Part shown: positions 37,070-46,634 of the stretch, in pieces
Position numbering within the stretch: position 1 is the stretch's first letter
How the letters are laid out: every line of letters starts with the position of its first letter
Source: Pedobacter sandarakinus
GTDB lineage: Bacteria > Bacteroidota > Bacteroidia > Sphingobacteriales > Sphingobacteriaceae
Reading direction: 5' to 3'
Assembly (NCBI RefSeq): GCF_026240095.1
Contig: NZ_JAPIVG010000005.1
Coordinates: 248,001 to 312,000, forward strand
Length of the DNA stretch: 64,000 nucleotides
Made by a program: the position numbers and the translations under genes
Notes under the pieces: model-generated
Seen by the model: only the letters and a program-made list of their open reading frames with translations
What the model was told of the DNA's origin: nothing
Databases searched by the model: none

Positions 37070-39259
37070 ATGACCATTTCTATTTGGCGATATAGCCATT
37101 TAGCACTTGCTATTTCATCCTTTCTTTTTTTAACCCTGGCATCGGTAACTGGGGTAGTTTTATCTTTTAAGCCGGTAGTAGAGAAAAGCCAGTCATATCG
37201 TGCAAAAGACTTTGATCAGCTTACTTTAGCGAAACTATTGCCTGCGCTTAAAAAAGGTTTTAAAACCGTCGATGCTGTCAACATCGATCATAATCAGTTT
37301 GTAATTGTTAATGGAACAACGCATGCCGACCAATCTGGCCGGTTTTATATAGACCCAAATACTGGCGTGCTGCTTGGAAAACCAGCCAAAGAAAGCGCAA
37401 TATTTACGTGGTCAACCAACTTGCACCGTTCGCTCTTTCTTCATGAAACAGGGCGTTTCTTTATTGGGCTAAGCTCTTTTTTGTTATTCCTGATTGCGAC
37501 CTCTGGTACTGTGCTCATTATTCAGCGGCAGCGGGGTATAAAGCGATTCTTTACTAAAATAGTTAAAGATGGATTTGCCCAGTATTACCACGTAATTTTG
37601 GGGCGGTTATTGCTTGTTCCCATTATCATAATCTCTTTAACTGGAACTTACCTTTCGCTAGAAAGATTCGGCATTATTAAATCAGAAATAACTTCCGCTA
37701 AAGTAGATTTCGATGCTTTAAAAACTACACCCAGACAAGCTGTAACAGATTTCGATTTGTTTAAGCAAATTCACTTGAGTGAAGTGCAAGAAATAGAATT
37801 TCCATTTTCTGAGGATGTTGAAGATTATTTCACCATAAAATTAGCCTCGAAAGAAATTACGGTAAATCAAATTACGGGAGCGTTATTGACCGAAAACCGA
37901 TATTCCACGGCTATACTGTTAGCGAATTTGAGTACAGATCTTCATACTGGCAGAACAAATGCCATTTGGGCAATCGTATTGGGTATTGCATCGGCAAACA
38001 TCATGTTTTTCATCTATTCGGGTTTTGTAATCATGTGGAAGCGAAGAAGTGGTCGTGTAAAAAACAAGTTTCCAGCAGGGCAAGCCGAATACATTATTTT
38101 AGTGGGTTCTGAAAATGGTTCTACATTTAAATTTGCAAACGCTATTAAAGCCGAGTTGATTAAAAATGGTAAAAAGCCTTTTGTAACAGAGTTAAATAAC
38201 TACCAAGCATTTTCCAAAGCGAAACAAATACTGGTATTAACCGCTACCTACGGCTTAGGAGATGCCCCCACAAACGCTGTAAAGTTTAGTAAATTACTTG
38301 CTCAGTTTCCTCAACCCCATACTGTAGAATTCGGAGTTCTGGCTTTTGGATCACACGCTTACCCAGATTTTTGCAAATTTGGTTACCAAGTGAACAATTT
38401 ACTGTCGCAACAGACCTGGGCAAAGCCAGTTTTAGAAATTCACACGGTAAACGATCGATCTTTATCAGATTTTAATAGATGGGCAACACTTTGGGCGCAT
38501 CAAGCAGACATCACGTTAGATGATTTTTCTGATTTATTTCAGCATCATCATCCTAAAAAACAAGAATTTGAGGTATTAGGTAAAGTTCAAGTCGGGTACG
38601 AAGAGCCGTCGTTTCTGCTGCGCCTAAGTCCTTTGAAGAAGAAGAAATTTACTTCTGGAGATTTGCTTACAATTTACCCAGCCAACGATCACCGTGAGCG
38701 TCAATATTCCATCGGCAAGATTGGAAGTGAAATCCAGCTAAGTGTTAAACTTCATACTAATGGTTTAGGTTCTGGCTTTCTGTATGCTTTAACACCTGGA
38801 CAGAAACTGTCTGCAACCATCATTTCCAATCCTCATTTCCATTTTCCTAAAGAGGCTAAGACTGTAATATTTGTGTCTAACGGAACCGGCATTGCGCCAT
38901 TTTTGGGAATGGTAAGTGCTTACCATCAAAATAGAAATCTGCACTTGTACTGTGGTTTTAAAGATAGCGCAACCTTTGCCTTGTACGAGGGTGTGCTTGG
39001 TAAGGTGGACGAGAAATTGAAGAAACTTAACGTAGCATATTCACGCCAGGGGGAGAAAACTTACGTTAAGGATTTGCTGGCAAAAGATAGCCAGTTTATT
39101 GTAGACATGTTAAAAAAAGAAGGCGTAATGATGCTCTGTGGCTCATTAAGTATGCAAAAAGATGTATTAACCTGGTTAGATCTTGCGCTTAAAGAGGCGG
39201 GAGCTTGTTCTGCAAGCGATTATCAGGCAAAGGGCCAGATATTGATGGATTGTTATTAA
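37070..39259 (+). CDS. PepSY-membrane/flavodoxin/ferredoxin-reductase fusion
   Basis: A 729-residue protein combining three parts. Residues about 1-330 are a PepSY_TM membrane domain with four helices (the first is LALAISSFLFLTLASVTGVVL) and a periplasmic PepSY segment. Residues about 340-490 are a flavodoxin-like FMN domain (ILVGSENGSTFKFANAIKAEL; LTATYGLGDAPTNA). The rest is a CysJ/ferredoxin-reductase-type FAD and NAD(P)H domain (RQYSIGKI; VSNGTGIAPFLGMV; the C-terminal Tyr typical of the family). It would carry electrons from cytosolic NAD(P)H across the membrane. Its place among DUF2271, ApbE and a siderophore receptor suggests reduction of ferric siderophore or another periplasmic acceptor. 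Confidence 0.9.
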   Translation: MTISIWRYSHLALAISSFLFLTLASVTGVVLSFKPVVEKSQSYRAKDFDQLTLAKLLPALKKGFKTVDAVNIDHNQFVIVNGTTHADQSGRFYIDPNTGVLLGKPAKESAIFTWSTNLHRSLFLHETGRFFIGLSSFLLFLIATSGTVLIIQRQRGIKRFFTKIVKDGFAQYYHVILGRLLLVPIIIISLTGTYLSLERFGIIKSEITSAKVDFDALKTTPRQAVTDFDLFKQIHLSEVQEIEFPFSEDVEDYFTIKLASKEITVNQITGALLTENRYSTAILLANLSTDLHTGRTNAIWAIVLGIASANIMFFIYSGFVIMWKRRSGRVKNKFPAGQAEYIILVGSENGSTFKFANAIKAELIKNGKKPFVTELNNYQAFSKAKQILVLTATYGLGDAPTNAVKFSKLLAQFPQPHTVEFGVLAFGSHAYPDFCKFGYQVNNLLSQQTWAKPVLEIHTVNDRSLSDFNRWATLWAHQADITLDDFSDLFQHHHPKKQEFEVLGKVQVGYEEPSFLLRLSPLKKKKFTSGDLLTIYPANDHRERQYSIGKIGSEIQLSVKLHTNGLGSGFLYALTPGQKLSATIISNPHFHFPKEAKTVIFVSNGTGIAPFLGMVSAYHQNRNLHLYCGFKDSATFALYEGVLGKVDEKLKKLNVAYSRQGEKTYVKDLLAKDSQFIVDMLKKEGVMMLCGSLSMQKDVLTWLDLALKEAGACSASDYQAKGQILMDCY

Positions 39260-39278
39260 TCAACGTTGATGAATAGGC

Positions 39279-40298
39279 CTACCAGACTTTTTTCTTGGCT
39301 GCTTTCTTCCACCTTTTGATTTCACTGTCACTCAGATTTGCAGCGAAGTAATTTTGCTCATCATTAAATAAGATACAGCTATAGCTTGGAAACTGTTTCA
39401 TTAACGCTAAGCCATGCGCTTTACCCAATACCATAATCGAAGTACTTAAGCCGTTGGCTAACATCGCATCTGGGCCGAATACAGTTACGCTGGTTAAGCC
39501 AGTTGATGGGTAGCCGGTTTTAGGGTTAATGATATGGGCATAACGTTTGCCATTAAAAATCACAAACTTTTCGTAGCTCCCTGAAGTAACCATGGCATTG
39601 TTCTTCAGTGGCACAATACCAAAGAGGCTATCTTTATTGAAAGGGTTGGTAATTCCAATTGCCCAGTGTTTCTGTTTTGGTGGTTTGCCCCAGGCACTCA
39701 TATCACCCGATGCATTAACGATACCTGCCTTAATGCCTTTTTTAAGCATCATTTCCCGGCACCTGTCGGCTGCATAACCTTCTCCAAGTGCCCCGAATCC
39801 AATCTTCATTCCTTCAAGCTTTAGAAAAATAGTGGAGTTGGCCCGATCGAGTTCAATATTTTTGTAACCTACTTTTTCTACAGATTTTGCAATTGCCGCG
39901 GCTGTCGGCATTTTCTCCATCGATCCATCAAACTTCCAGATTTTATCCATGGCAGCAAAACTGATATCAAAGGCGCCGTTGGTAAGTTGAGAAAGGTGTA
40001 TGGCACTTTCCGTGAGCTTAAAAACTTCAGCATCTACTTTTATCGGTTTTATGCCGGCATTTCTGTTCACTTCAGACACCTGTGAGGTACTTTTCCAATC
40101 TGAAATTAAATCCTCAATTCTTTTTATCTCCTTAATTACAGTGTCAATATTATCTTGGGCACTTTGAGCATCCTTGGCTACTATGGTGATTTCGAATTTA
40201 CCGCCCATTAACAAGGTGGTGCGCTTCTTCAGTACTTGCCCGGAAACAGAGAAGAGTGATACCATTAGTAGCAATAAGGAAAGTTTTGATTTTAACAT
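39279..40298 (-). CDS. apbE: FAD:protein FMN transferase ApbE
   Basis: This 339-residue exported enzyme transfers the FMN part of FAD to Ser or Thr of target proteins. It has a signal peptide (LSLLLLMVSLFSVSGQ), the N-terminal GGKFEITIVAKDAQ, an FAD-binding centre (FDISFAAMDKIWKFDG; KIGFGALGEGYAADRC) and the C-terminal metal/FAD site (TSGSYEKF; YAHIINPKTGYPS; GLSTSIMVLG). I chose the Met at 40298; a Met at 40319 only adds seven residues before the signal peptide. It faces the PepSY reductase gene (stops 19 bases apart). The target is probably the DUF2271 protein. Confidence 0.92.
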   Translation of the reverse strand: MLKSKLSLLLLMVSLFSVSGQVLKKRTTLLMGGKFEITIVAKDAQSAQDNIDTVIKEIKRIEDLISDWKSTSQVSEVNRNAGIKPIKVDAEVFKLTESAIHLSQLTNGAFDISFAAMDKIWKFDGSMEKMPTAAAIAKSVEKVGYKNIELDRANSTIFLKLEGMKIGFGALGEGYAADRCREMMLKKGIKAGIVNASGDMSAWGKPPKQKHWAIGITNPFNKDSLFGIVPLKNNAMVTSGSYEKFVIFNGKRYAHIINPKTGYPSTGLTSVTVFGPDAMLANGLSTSIMVLGKAHGLALMKQFPSYSCILFNDEQNYFAANLSDSEIKRWKKAAKKKVW

Positions 40299-40369
40299 TT
40301 GTATTATTTGTAGCGGCAAATTTAGAAATTGTCTACATTAATAGTGACTTAGATTTCCCTGCAAAACAC

Positions 40370-40403
40370 AACGAGCCTCAGGCACTTATGCCTGAAGCTC
40401 GTT
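40370..40403 (-). terminator. Rho-independent terminator after the TonB receptor
   Basis: A 14-bp stem with one internal mismatch (AACGAGC-TCAGGC arm, 40370-40383 with 40390-40403, loop of 6) lies 19 bases after the receptor stop on the minus strand, followed by a T-containing stretch. Confidence 0.7.
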
Positions 40404-40421
40404 AGTCAGCTATCTTTTCAT

Positions 40422-42815
40422 TTAAAACTTATAAGATAGGGTTGTAAGGAATTGTCGGGGCGCAATAGGATTTACGCTATAATTTTCATGTACGAAGTAA
40501 TTAAGCTCATTGGTTATGTTCGAAACCTTAGCAAGCAAAGAAAAACTTCTCCAGGTATAGCCGGCAGAAAAATCTAATGTGGTAAAGGCACTTAAAGGGA
40601 TTAACCTGATATTGGTCGCATTTTTGGCATCGTTCCAGCCGCCATTTCTTTTCCCGGTATAGAAGGCCGAAGTTCCAAGTTTAAGCCCTTTAAACATCCC
40701 ATCTTGCAAGGTATAGAAGAGGGTGGCATTTGCAGTATTTTTAGTAGTGCCCACCAGGCGCACATCTTCAATCATACCGGTAACATCCGCAGTATTGGTG
40801 TAACGCATATAATTGTAGCTGTATCCAAACAACAGGTTTAACCCTTTTGCTAAATTTCCTGTTACATCCAGTTCTAAGCCATCGCTTGTGGTTTCACCAT
40901 TCAACTGCCTAAATATAGTACTTGTTGTGCCATCCGGTAAAATTGCAGCTTGCGAAATGTTATTGTTGATTATCTTGTAATAAGTTAGGTTTACAGAAAG
41001 CTTGCCACCTAAGAAATCATTCTTAATTCCCGTTTCGTATTGGTCTACCACCGATGGCTTTAAGGCTTCATTGTTGATGTCTACCCCCGAGTTCGGAATA
41101 AAATTGTTCGCATAGCTTACATATAATGACGTAGTTTTTAAGGGTTGATAAATCAAACCTAACTTAGGTGAAATGGCATCATCAAACTTAGTTGCACCTT
41201 TCGTCAGGTTTCCTGATTCTAAACTTGTAGCACGAGGACTAGCTGTTTTCTGATTGGTGTAGCGCAAACCTGCAAGAACTTTGAATTTCTCGCTTAGTTC
41301 TACCAAATCCTGTACAAAAGCACCGTATCTATAAATTGGCGCCAACGTTCTGCTGATATTGAATGCTTCGGGCATAATACCTGAACCATAATAAGTATTT
41401 GGATCGAAAAGGTTTACATTACCATAGTTGAATGTCGTAATATTTGCACCCTGAGCAGTTTTTCCATAGGCGAAGGCGTTACTTGTAACACGAGATTGAT
41501 CTGCATCTAAACCAAACAATAAAGTATGCTTAACATTTCCTGTAGTGAACTTGCCATTGAGGTTCATTTGTTGGTTATAGGTATATTCTTGCGTAATTGC
41601 CCTGGCTAAATTTCTTGCGGATATGCCACTAGCATTTGCCTGGATGCGCTCCGAACCGTAGTAATTTCGGTTGTAAGATTGAAACGAACCAATAACATTT
41701 AGTTTCCAGTTATTGCTTAGACTATGTGAAATGTTGGCTTGTGCGGTTGCCGTGTTAGTCTTGTTATAAGCCCAGGGTGTATTGATGAATTTGTCTCGGC
41801 CATAGTCTATTATTTGACTGTTTACAGAGCCTACTCCAAAATCTGGTGTATAGTCGCTTTTCAGATAGTCACCCTGCACTAAAATTTCAGTTTGCTCGCT
41901 AACTTTATAAAGTAACGAAGGATTGATATATAGCCGGTTTGATTTTACAAAATCTCGAAAACTGCCCGCATTCTCATATGTAGCTATTGCCCTGAAGGCA
42001 AGTTTTTTAGATATTGGACCGTATAGGTCAACAGTGGGCTTGTATTGGTTGTAGCTTCCCGTACGCATAAGTACCTCACCACCTGACTCAAATTTTGGTT
42101 TTTTGGTAATCATGTTAACCACAGCGCCACCAGAAACTCCACCATATAATAGTGCCGCACTTCCTTTCAATACTTCTACTGATTCTAAGGTGCTGGCCTC
42201 TGGGCTGCCCCCGATAGATGTTCTGGCACCATTCTTAAATACGTTATTACTTCCTAAACTATAGCCCCTGGCATAAAAATTTTCGCCCACTGAACCGCGA
42301 TTTGCACCTAACGCTACGCCGTTAACGTTCTTCATTACATCTCCCAAGCTATTCGCCTGTTGATCTGCAATCACCTCTGTACCTATAACTTGTACTGCCT
42401 GAGGCAAATCTTTCGGAGCAATAGCAATCTTACCAAGATTAACAGGTTTTGTATTGGGCGTTCTATATCCTGTTACTGCTACTTCATCTAATTGTGCAGA
42501 TGATGCTGCCATCATAAAATTGATCTCAGTTGTTTGTCCCGCGGAAACCGAAATAGTCTTTTCTTGCCCTGCTATTCCTATTGCGGAAACTTTTAGTAAG
42601 TATTTTCCCGAAGCTATATTCTTTAAGATAAACTTTCCCTGCTCATCGCTTTGAGTTGTTTTATTGGTGCCTTGCAGCCCGATACTCACAAATGGAGCTG
42701 GGTTATTATCACTTGAAGTGATTGTTCCGGTTATTGTACCAGTCTTTGTTTGCGCATAAATGGTCTGTGCCATCAAAGCCAAGAGGATAAAGCTAAAAGT
42801 AAATTTTCTACACAT
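40422..42815 (-). CDS. TonB-dependent siderophore receptor
   Basis: A 797-residue outer-membrane receptor. After the signal peptide (SFILLALMAQTIYAQ) comes a carboxypeptidase-regulatory-like beta domain of about 90 residues (GTITGTITSSDNNPAPFVSIGLQGTNKTT), the plug (PQAVQVIGTEVIADQQANSLGDVMKNVNGV; VEVLKGSAALLYGGVSGGAVVNMITKKP) and a 22-strand barrel ending in LTTLSYKF. This is the ferric-siderophore class (FhuA/FecA-type). The start is at 42815, next to a Fur-box-like site. It is likely paired with the flavin-dependent reductase genes at 35091-40298 for iron use. Confidence 0.93.
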   Translation of the reverse strand: MCRKFTFSFILLALMAQTIYAQTKTGTITGTITSSDNNPAPFVSIGLQGTNKTTQSDEQGKFILKNIASGKYLLKVSAIGIAGQEKTISVSAGQTTEINFMMAASSAQLDEVAVTGYRTPNTKPVNLGKIAIAPKDLPQAVQVIGTEVIADQQANSLGDVMKNVNGVALGANRGSVGENFYARGYSLGSNNVFKNGARTSIGGSPEASTLESVEVLKGSAALLYGGVSGGAVVNMITKKPKFESGGEVLMRTGSYNQYKPTVDLYGPISKKLAFRAIATYENAGSFRDFVKSNRLYINPSLLYKVSEQTEILVQGDYLKSDYTPDFGVGSVNSQIIDYGRDKFINTPWAYNKTNTATAQANISHSLSNNWKLNVIGSFQSYNRNYYGSERIQANASGISARNLARAITQEYTYNQQMNLNGKFTTGNVKHTLLFGLDADQSRVTSNAFAYGKTAQGANITTFNYGNVNLFDPNTYYGSGIMPEAFNISRTLAPIYRYGAFVQDLVELSEKFKVLAGLRYTNQKTASPRATSLESGNLTKGATKFDDAISPKLGLIYQPLKTTSLYVSYANNFIPNSGVDINNEALKPSVVDQYETGIKNDFLGGKLSVNLTYYKIINNNISQAAILPDGTTSTIFRQLNGETTSDGLELDVTGNLAKGLNLLFGYSYNYMRYTNTADVTGMIEDVRLVGTTKNTANATLFYTLQDGMFKGLKLGTSAFYTGKRNGGWNDAKNATNIRLIPLSAFTTLDFSAGYTWRSFSLLAKVSNITNELNYFVHENYSVNPIAPRQFLTTLSYKF

Positions 42816-42816
42816 C

Positions 42817-42840
42817 TTATTTAGATTGATTCTTATTTAG
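42817..42840 (-). promoter_or_regulatory. Second A/T-rich Fur-box-like site at the receptor start
   Basis: On the plus strand it reads TTATTTAGATTGATTCTT plus TATTTAG. It is close to the site at 35013 and lies immediately before the start codon of the receptor gene, where a bound repressor would block initiation. Confidence 0.4.
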
Positions 42841-42874
42841 GGCAAAGAAAGTATATTTTTGCTTTAAAAAGAAA

Positions 42875-42897
42875 TTATTTTTAATTATTCTAAATAA
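42875..42897 (-). promoter_or_regulatory. Fur-box-like palindrome before the siderophore receptor
   Basis: A 23-base imperfect palindrome (18 of 23 positions symmetric) containing, on the minus strand, TTATTTAGAATAATT. It shares TTATTTAGAATnATT with the site at 35013 and lies 60 bases upstream of the start at 42815. Confidence 0.5.
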
Positions 42898-42996
42898 GGA
42901 TAAGGATTTACACTTAATACGCTTAGGATGATATTATTCTAGAGGAAGCCTGGATGCGAGACAACACAGAATGCTTTGATTGGTAAAATCAGCCGC

Positions 42997-43046
42997 AAAA
43001 AAAAAGTCCTTTGATAGGGGACATACCACCATCAAAGGACTTTTTT
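42997..43046 (-). terminator. Strong bidirectional terminator after infC
   Basis: A stem of at least 13 bp (AAAGTCCTTTGAT with ATCAAAGGACTTT, loop of 15) is flanked by A-rich and T-rich tracts. It lies about 20 bases after the infC stop on the minus strand and shows that infC is transcribed alone. Confidence 0.85.
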
Positions 43047-43067
43047 CATTTTTATAATGTCGAAGCT

Positions 43068-43637
43068 TTACTTCTTACCAACTTTTGGTGCCAAGGTTAG
43101 AAACATACGCTTTCCTTCTAATTTTGGAAGAAGCTCAACTTTGCCAATTTCTTCCAGCGCCTGGGCAAATTTTAAGAGTAAGATTTCTCCTTGATCTTTA
43201 TAGACTATTGAACGGCCCTTGAAATGTACAAAGGCTCTAACTTTTTCACCGCTTTCTAAAAATGAAACGGCGTGCTTCAGTTTAAATTGAAAATCATGAT
43301 CATCTGTGTTTGGACCAAACCGAATATCCTTAATAATAGTTTGTTTAGCCTTAGACTTAATTTCCTTTTGCTTTTTCTTCTGTTCGTAAAGAAATTTACT
43401 GTAATCGATAATTCTACACACCGGGGGAACGGCATTAGGAGAAATTTCTACAAGGTCTAAGCCTTGTTCTTCTGCCAGTTGCACAGCTTGTGCTAATGGA
43501 TAGATGGCGGTTTCAACGTTTTCGCCTCTTAACCTTACCTCTGCCGAAGTAATAAATTGGTTGATCTTGTGTTCTGCTTCTTTCTTTCTGAAGGGCAAGC
43601 GTGGCCCTCTGTAAAATCCTGCTCTTTTTAATGCCAA
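43068..43637 (-). CDS. infC: Translation initiation factor IF-3 with TTG start
   Basis: IF-3 binds the 30S subunit and checks start codons. The 189-residue product has the Bacteroidetes-type N-terminus ([26 protein letters not shown]) and both IF-3 domains: [26 protein letters not shown], then [25 protein letters not shown] and a C-terminal [21 protein letters not shown]. The frame is open to an ATG at 43787, but homologous sequence begins right at a TTG codon (43635-43637), so TTG is taken as start. No rpmI or rplT follows; a terminator does. The 167-base leader up to the antiporter stop probably holds its promoter. Confidence 0.9.
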   Translation of the reverse strand: MALKRAGFYRGPRLPFRKKEAEHKINQFITSAEVRLRGENVETAIYPLAQAVQLAEEQGLDLVEISPNAVPPVCRIIDYSKFLYEQKKKQKEIKSKAKQTIIKDIRFGPNTDDHDFQFKLKHAVSFLESGEKVRAFVHFKGRSIVYKDQGEILLLKFAQALEEIGKVELLPKLEGKRMFLTLAPKVGKK

Positions 43638-43804
43638 ATTTGATGAGTTTAAATTAATATTGAACCATTTAACTGATCTCGAAAAAATCAGTGTTGAGAT
43701 AATATACGTTTTTAAACCCAAAATAACAATACAGATTTCGATGATGACATTACCAGGATATAAGATTTTAAGCTTTGCATCAGGCAAACCCTATTTTACA
43801 TTTA

Positions 43805-45040
43805 CTAATACCCTAGTTTTTTTGCAAGCTTACCGATGGTAAGGCCTTGCACAAGTATGGAGAAAATGACGATGATATAAGTAATGAGCACAAATTGATC
43901 GCGATACATTAATGGGCCTAATGACAAGGCTAAAGCTACTGATATTCCACCCCTTAAACCTCCCCAGGTCATGATAGTAACAGCATGTTTTTCGAAATCT
44001 ACTTTGTAGCGCATCAGTGAAACAGGAAGAACCACCGAAATCCATCGGGCCAGCAAAACAACAACAATGCAAATGATTCCGATCCAAAAAACAGTTTGGT
44101 CTATTTTAATAATCAACATTTCTATCCCAATGAAAAGAAAAAGCACTGCGTTGAGAATTTCATCAATCATCTCCCAGAACTTACCTAGATAGTCTCGGGT
44201 AAGATCAGACATACCCTCACGTTTAGATTTATTACCCGTAAATATTCCCGCGACTACCATAGCAAGGGGTCCCGATACGTGCAAGCTTCCTGCAAGAAAA
44301 TATCCACCAGTTACAATAGCCAATGTGATGAGGACTTCAACTTTGTAATCGTCTATAGAACGTAATGCCCAATACCCGATATAGCCGAGCAACACGCCAA
44401 ATAAAATTCCACCAATTGCCTCTACCAGGAACAATTTGCCAATAGACAAGACCGAAATATCCGCACTTGAAGACCTTGCGATTTCTGCGATGCTAATAAA
44501 TACAACCACAGCAACGCCATCATTAAATAATGATTCACCAGAAATTTTAAGCTCGAGGCTAGCGGGGATGTTCGATTTCTTTAGAATACCTAACACGGCA
44601 ATAGGATCTGTAGGGGATATTAATGCGCCAAATAAAAGGCAGTAAATTAAGGGAATAGGCATACCGAACCAGCCAAATAGGTAATGCACCAATAAGCCTA
44701 CCACGAAAGTGGATATAAGAATGCCCACAGTAGCGAGTACAATAACAGGGAAACGTTCCGATTTTAGTTTGCCAGCGTCTACGTGAATGGCTCCGGCAAA
44801 CAGTAGAAAACTCAGCATAAAGTTCATCAAAACATCTTGGAAATCTACTGATCTGGCCAGTGAAAGTGCCTTTGTAGAAATAAAGCTTGTAGCACTCCCT
44901 AAACTAACCAGTAATACAGACGAGATAAGTGATAAAGCCATGATCCCAATGGTTGGTGGCCATTTGATGAAACGGTGGTTAATGTAGGCAAATAGTGCTG
45001 CCAGTACGATTGTGATGGCGATAATTTCTTGTGTACTCAA
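43805..45040 (-). CDS. Na+/H+ antiporter (CPA1 family)
   Basis: A 411-residue inner-membrane protein with about 12 helices. The cation-binding motifs of the CPA1 group are visible: ALISPTDPIAVLGILKKSNIP and SGESLFNDGVAVVVFISI with its ND pair. Family members exchange Na+ (or K+) for H+. It lies 46 bases after the DUF389 gene on the same strand and probably shares its transcript. Substrate ion cannot be told. Confidence 0.88.
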   Translation of the reverse strand: MSTQEIIAITIVLAALFAYINHRFIKWPPTIGIMALSLISSVLLVSLGSATSFISTKALSLARSVDFQDVLMNFMLSFLLFAGAIHVDAGKLKSERFPVIVLATVGILISTFVVGLLVHYLFGWFGMPIPLIYCLLFGALISPTDPIAVLGILKKSNIPASLELKISGESLFNDGVAVVVFISIAEIARSSSADISVLSIGKLFLVEAIGGILFGVLLGYIGYWALRSIDDYKVEVLITLAIVTGGYFLAGSLHVSGPLAMVVAGIFTGNKSKREGMSDLTRDYLGKFWEMIDEILNAVLFLFIGIEMLIIKIDQTVFWIGIICIVVVLLARWISVVLPVSLMRYKVDFEKHAVTIMTWGGLRGGISVALALSLGPLMYRDQFVLITYIIVIFSILVQGLTIGKLAKKLGY

Positions 45041-45086
45041 TTGATAAAGGTTTGGTTGTGCGTTTTTATTGAATAGAACTGATGAA

Positions 45087-46418
45087 CTAATTTAAAACAA
45101 TTTTTACAGAATCGCCCTTAACCCGTGTTCTGAGCCATTTTTCTAGGCGCTCTTTTGTACCGGGCGTCAACCTTCCGTTTAAATCGCCGTTAAATAGTAT
45201 TACAGTATCTTTCTTGGTGCTATCGATTAAATTAACCACCGTATTTGATAAGCTGTAGGATCTTATTTCTGGAAAAAGAGCCCCAATTTCGGAGCGGATG
45301 TCTGGCAAGGGTTGTTCCAAAGGATTCACTTTGTTATTTGATGTAGTGAGGTTTTCATTTTTAAAAACATCTTCCATAATGCTGGCTTTAATTTGAGAAA
45401 AATCGATTTCCTGCCTGGCGCTCAAACCCTGTCTGATCATAAGTTTAGTTCCCGCGAGCTTATATCTTTTGAGGTGTTCTTTGATGCCCTTTATCGTGGT
45501 TGCAGGCAATTCCTCTCCAATTAAAAGCAAGTCTATTTCTTTCTGTTTAGCACTGTATTTAAATGATTTATTTACAACTTGTGTATTCTGAAACTTAAAT
45601 TCTTCTCTAATGAAAATCTGAGCGTTATTTTCGAAAATACTTTTCTGAACAATTCCGTAAGCCAGGTAAATGCTAGGCAAAATAGTAATGAGCACGCTAA
45701 TTAAAATATACCTCGACACTTTCTTCTCCGTCCCTTTATCTTCGAAATGCTTTTTCTGGAACCTAAGAAAACGTACGATTAGGTAGGTTGATATGCAGAT
45801 GAAAAGGCTATTGATAAAAAAGAGATAGATTGCACCAAGAAAATAGAGAAAATTTCCGCTTGCCAAACCATAACCCGCAGTACATAATGGAGGCATGAGT
45901 GCGGTAGCAATGGCCACACCAGGAATCACGTTGCTTTTTTCTTTACGCGTTACCGCGATAATTCCTGCCAAGCCTCCGGCAAAAGCGATGAAAACATCCC
46001 AAATAGAAGGTGTAGTTCGGGCCAGTAATTCACTTTGCGCATCGTGTAAGGGGGTTATATAAAAATACAATGTAGATGTTGCGATACTTATGATAGTAGC
46101 AATCAGCAAATTTCGGCCACCTCGTTTTACCAGATTAAAGTCGTTAGTGCCTATACCAAGCCCAATGCCCATAATCGGACCCATAAGGGGCGAAATGAGC
46201 ATGGCCCCAATAACCACGGCAGTGGAGTTAACATTTAAACCGATTGATGCAATTAGAATAGCAAATATTAATGTCCACAAGTTGCCGCCTACAAATATTG
46301 AATTCCGCGTAATGGAATCTACAACCTCTGTTTCACTGGCTTTGTCGAGCTGGAGATTAAACCGGTTGGAAAAAAACTCCTTAAGTGCGCCAGAAACATC
46401 CCCTTTTTGTTGTTGCAT
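45087..46418 (-). CDS. DUF389 membrane protein (TIGR00341-like)
   Basis: A 443-residue membrane protein. The DUF389 part (about 40-240) has about six helices with IGAMLISPLMGPIMGIGLGIGTNDFNLVKRGGRNL and VAIATALMPPLCTAGYGLASGNF. A soluble C-terminal half (about 255-443) follows with LIGEELPATTIKGIKEHLKRYKLAG. Function of DUF389 is unknown. It is transcribed divergently from the GAF histidine kinase and together with the antiporter. Confidence 0.85.
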   Translation of the reverse strand: MQQQKGDVSGALKEFFSNRFNLQLDKASETEVVDSITRNSIFVGGNLWTLIFAILIASIGLNVNSTAVVIGAMLISPLMGPIMGIGLGIGTNDFNLVKRGGRNLLIATIISIATSTLYFYITPLHDAQSELLARTTPSIWDVFIAFAGGLAGIIAVTRKEKSNVIPGVAIATALMPPLCTAGYGLASGNFLYFLGAIYLFFINSLFICISTYLIVRFLRFQKKHFEDKGTEKKVSRYILISVLITILPSIYLAYGIVQKSIFENNAQIFIREEFKFQNTQVVNKSFKYSAKQKEIDLLLIGEELPATTIKGIKEHLKRYKLAGTKLMIRQGLSARQEIDFSQIKASIMEDVFKNENLTTSNNKVNPLEQPLPDIRSEIGALFPEIRSYSLSNTVVNLIDSTKKDTVILFNGDLNGRLTPGTKERLEKWLRTRVKGDSVKIVLN

Positions 46419-46634
46419 ATCATGATTAATTTATTAGCCAGTTGCATCGTGGAACAGGTTTGCCTTTATGCTGCTCCAAAATGATTGGTTAGTTATCGAA
46501 CAAAACAAGTGATATTTTGTTGAGATGACAAAAAAATATCTTTCCAATTGAAAAATAGTTACCAGGATTAACCCATATATCCAATGCATAAACCTTAGAA
46601 TTTAGCTAATTTGTTATACCTTTAGGCGAGAAAT

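Noticed and set aside
39262-39271. TCAACGTTGA palindrome between the converging reductase and apbE genes
   Set aside because: A 10-base perfect palindrome has no loop and no T tract; too short to call a terminator.
43638-43787. N-terminal extension of IF-3 up to an ATG at 43787
   Set aside because: These 50 residues do not resemble any IF-3 N-terminus and the family sequence starts at the TTG codon, so they are treated as leader.
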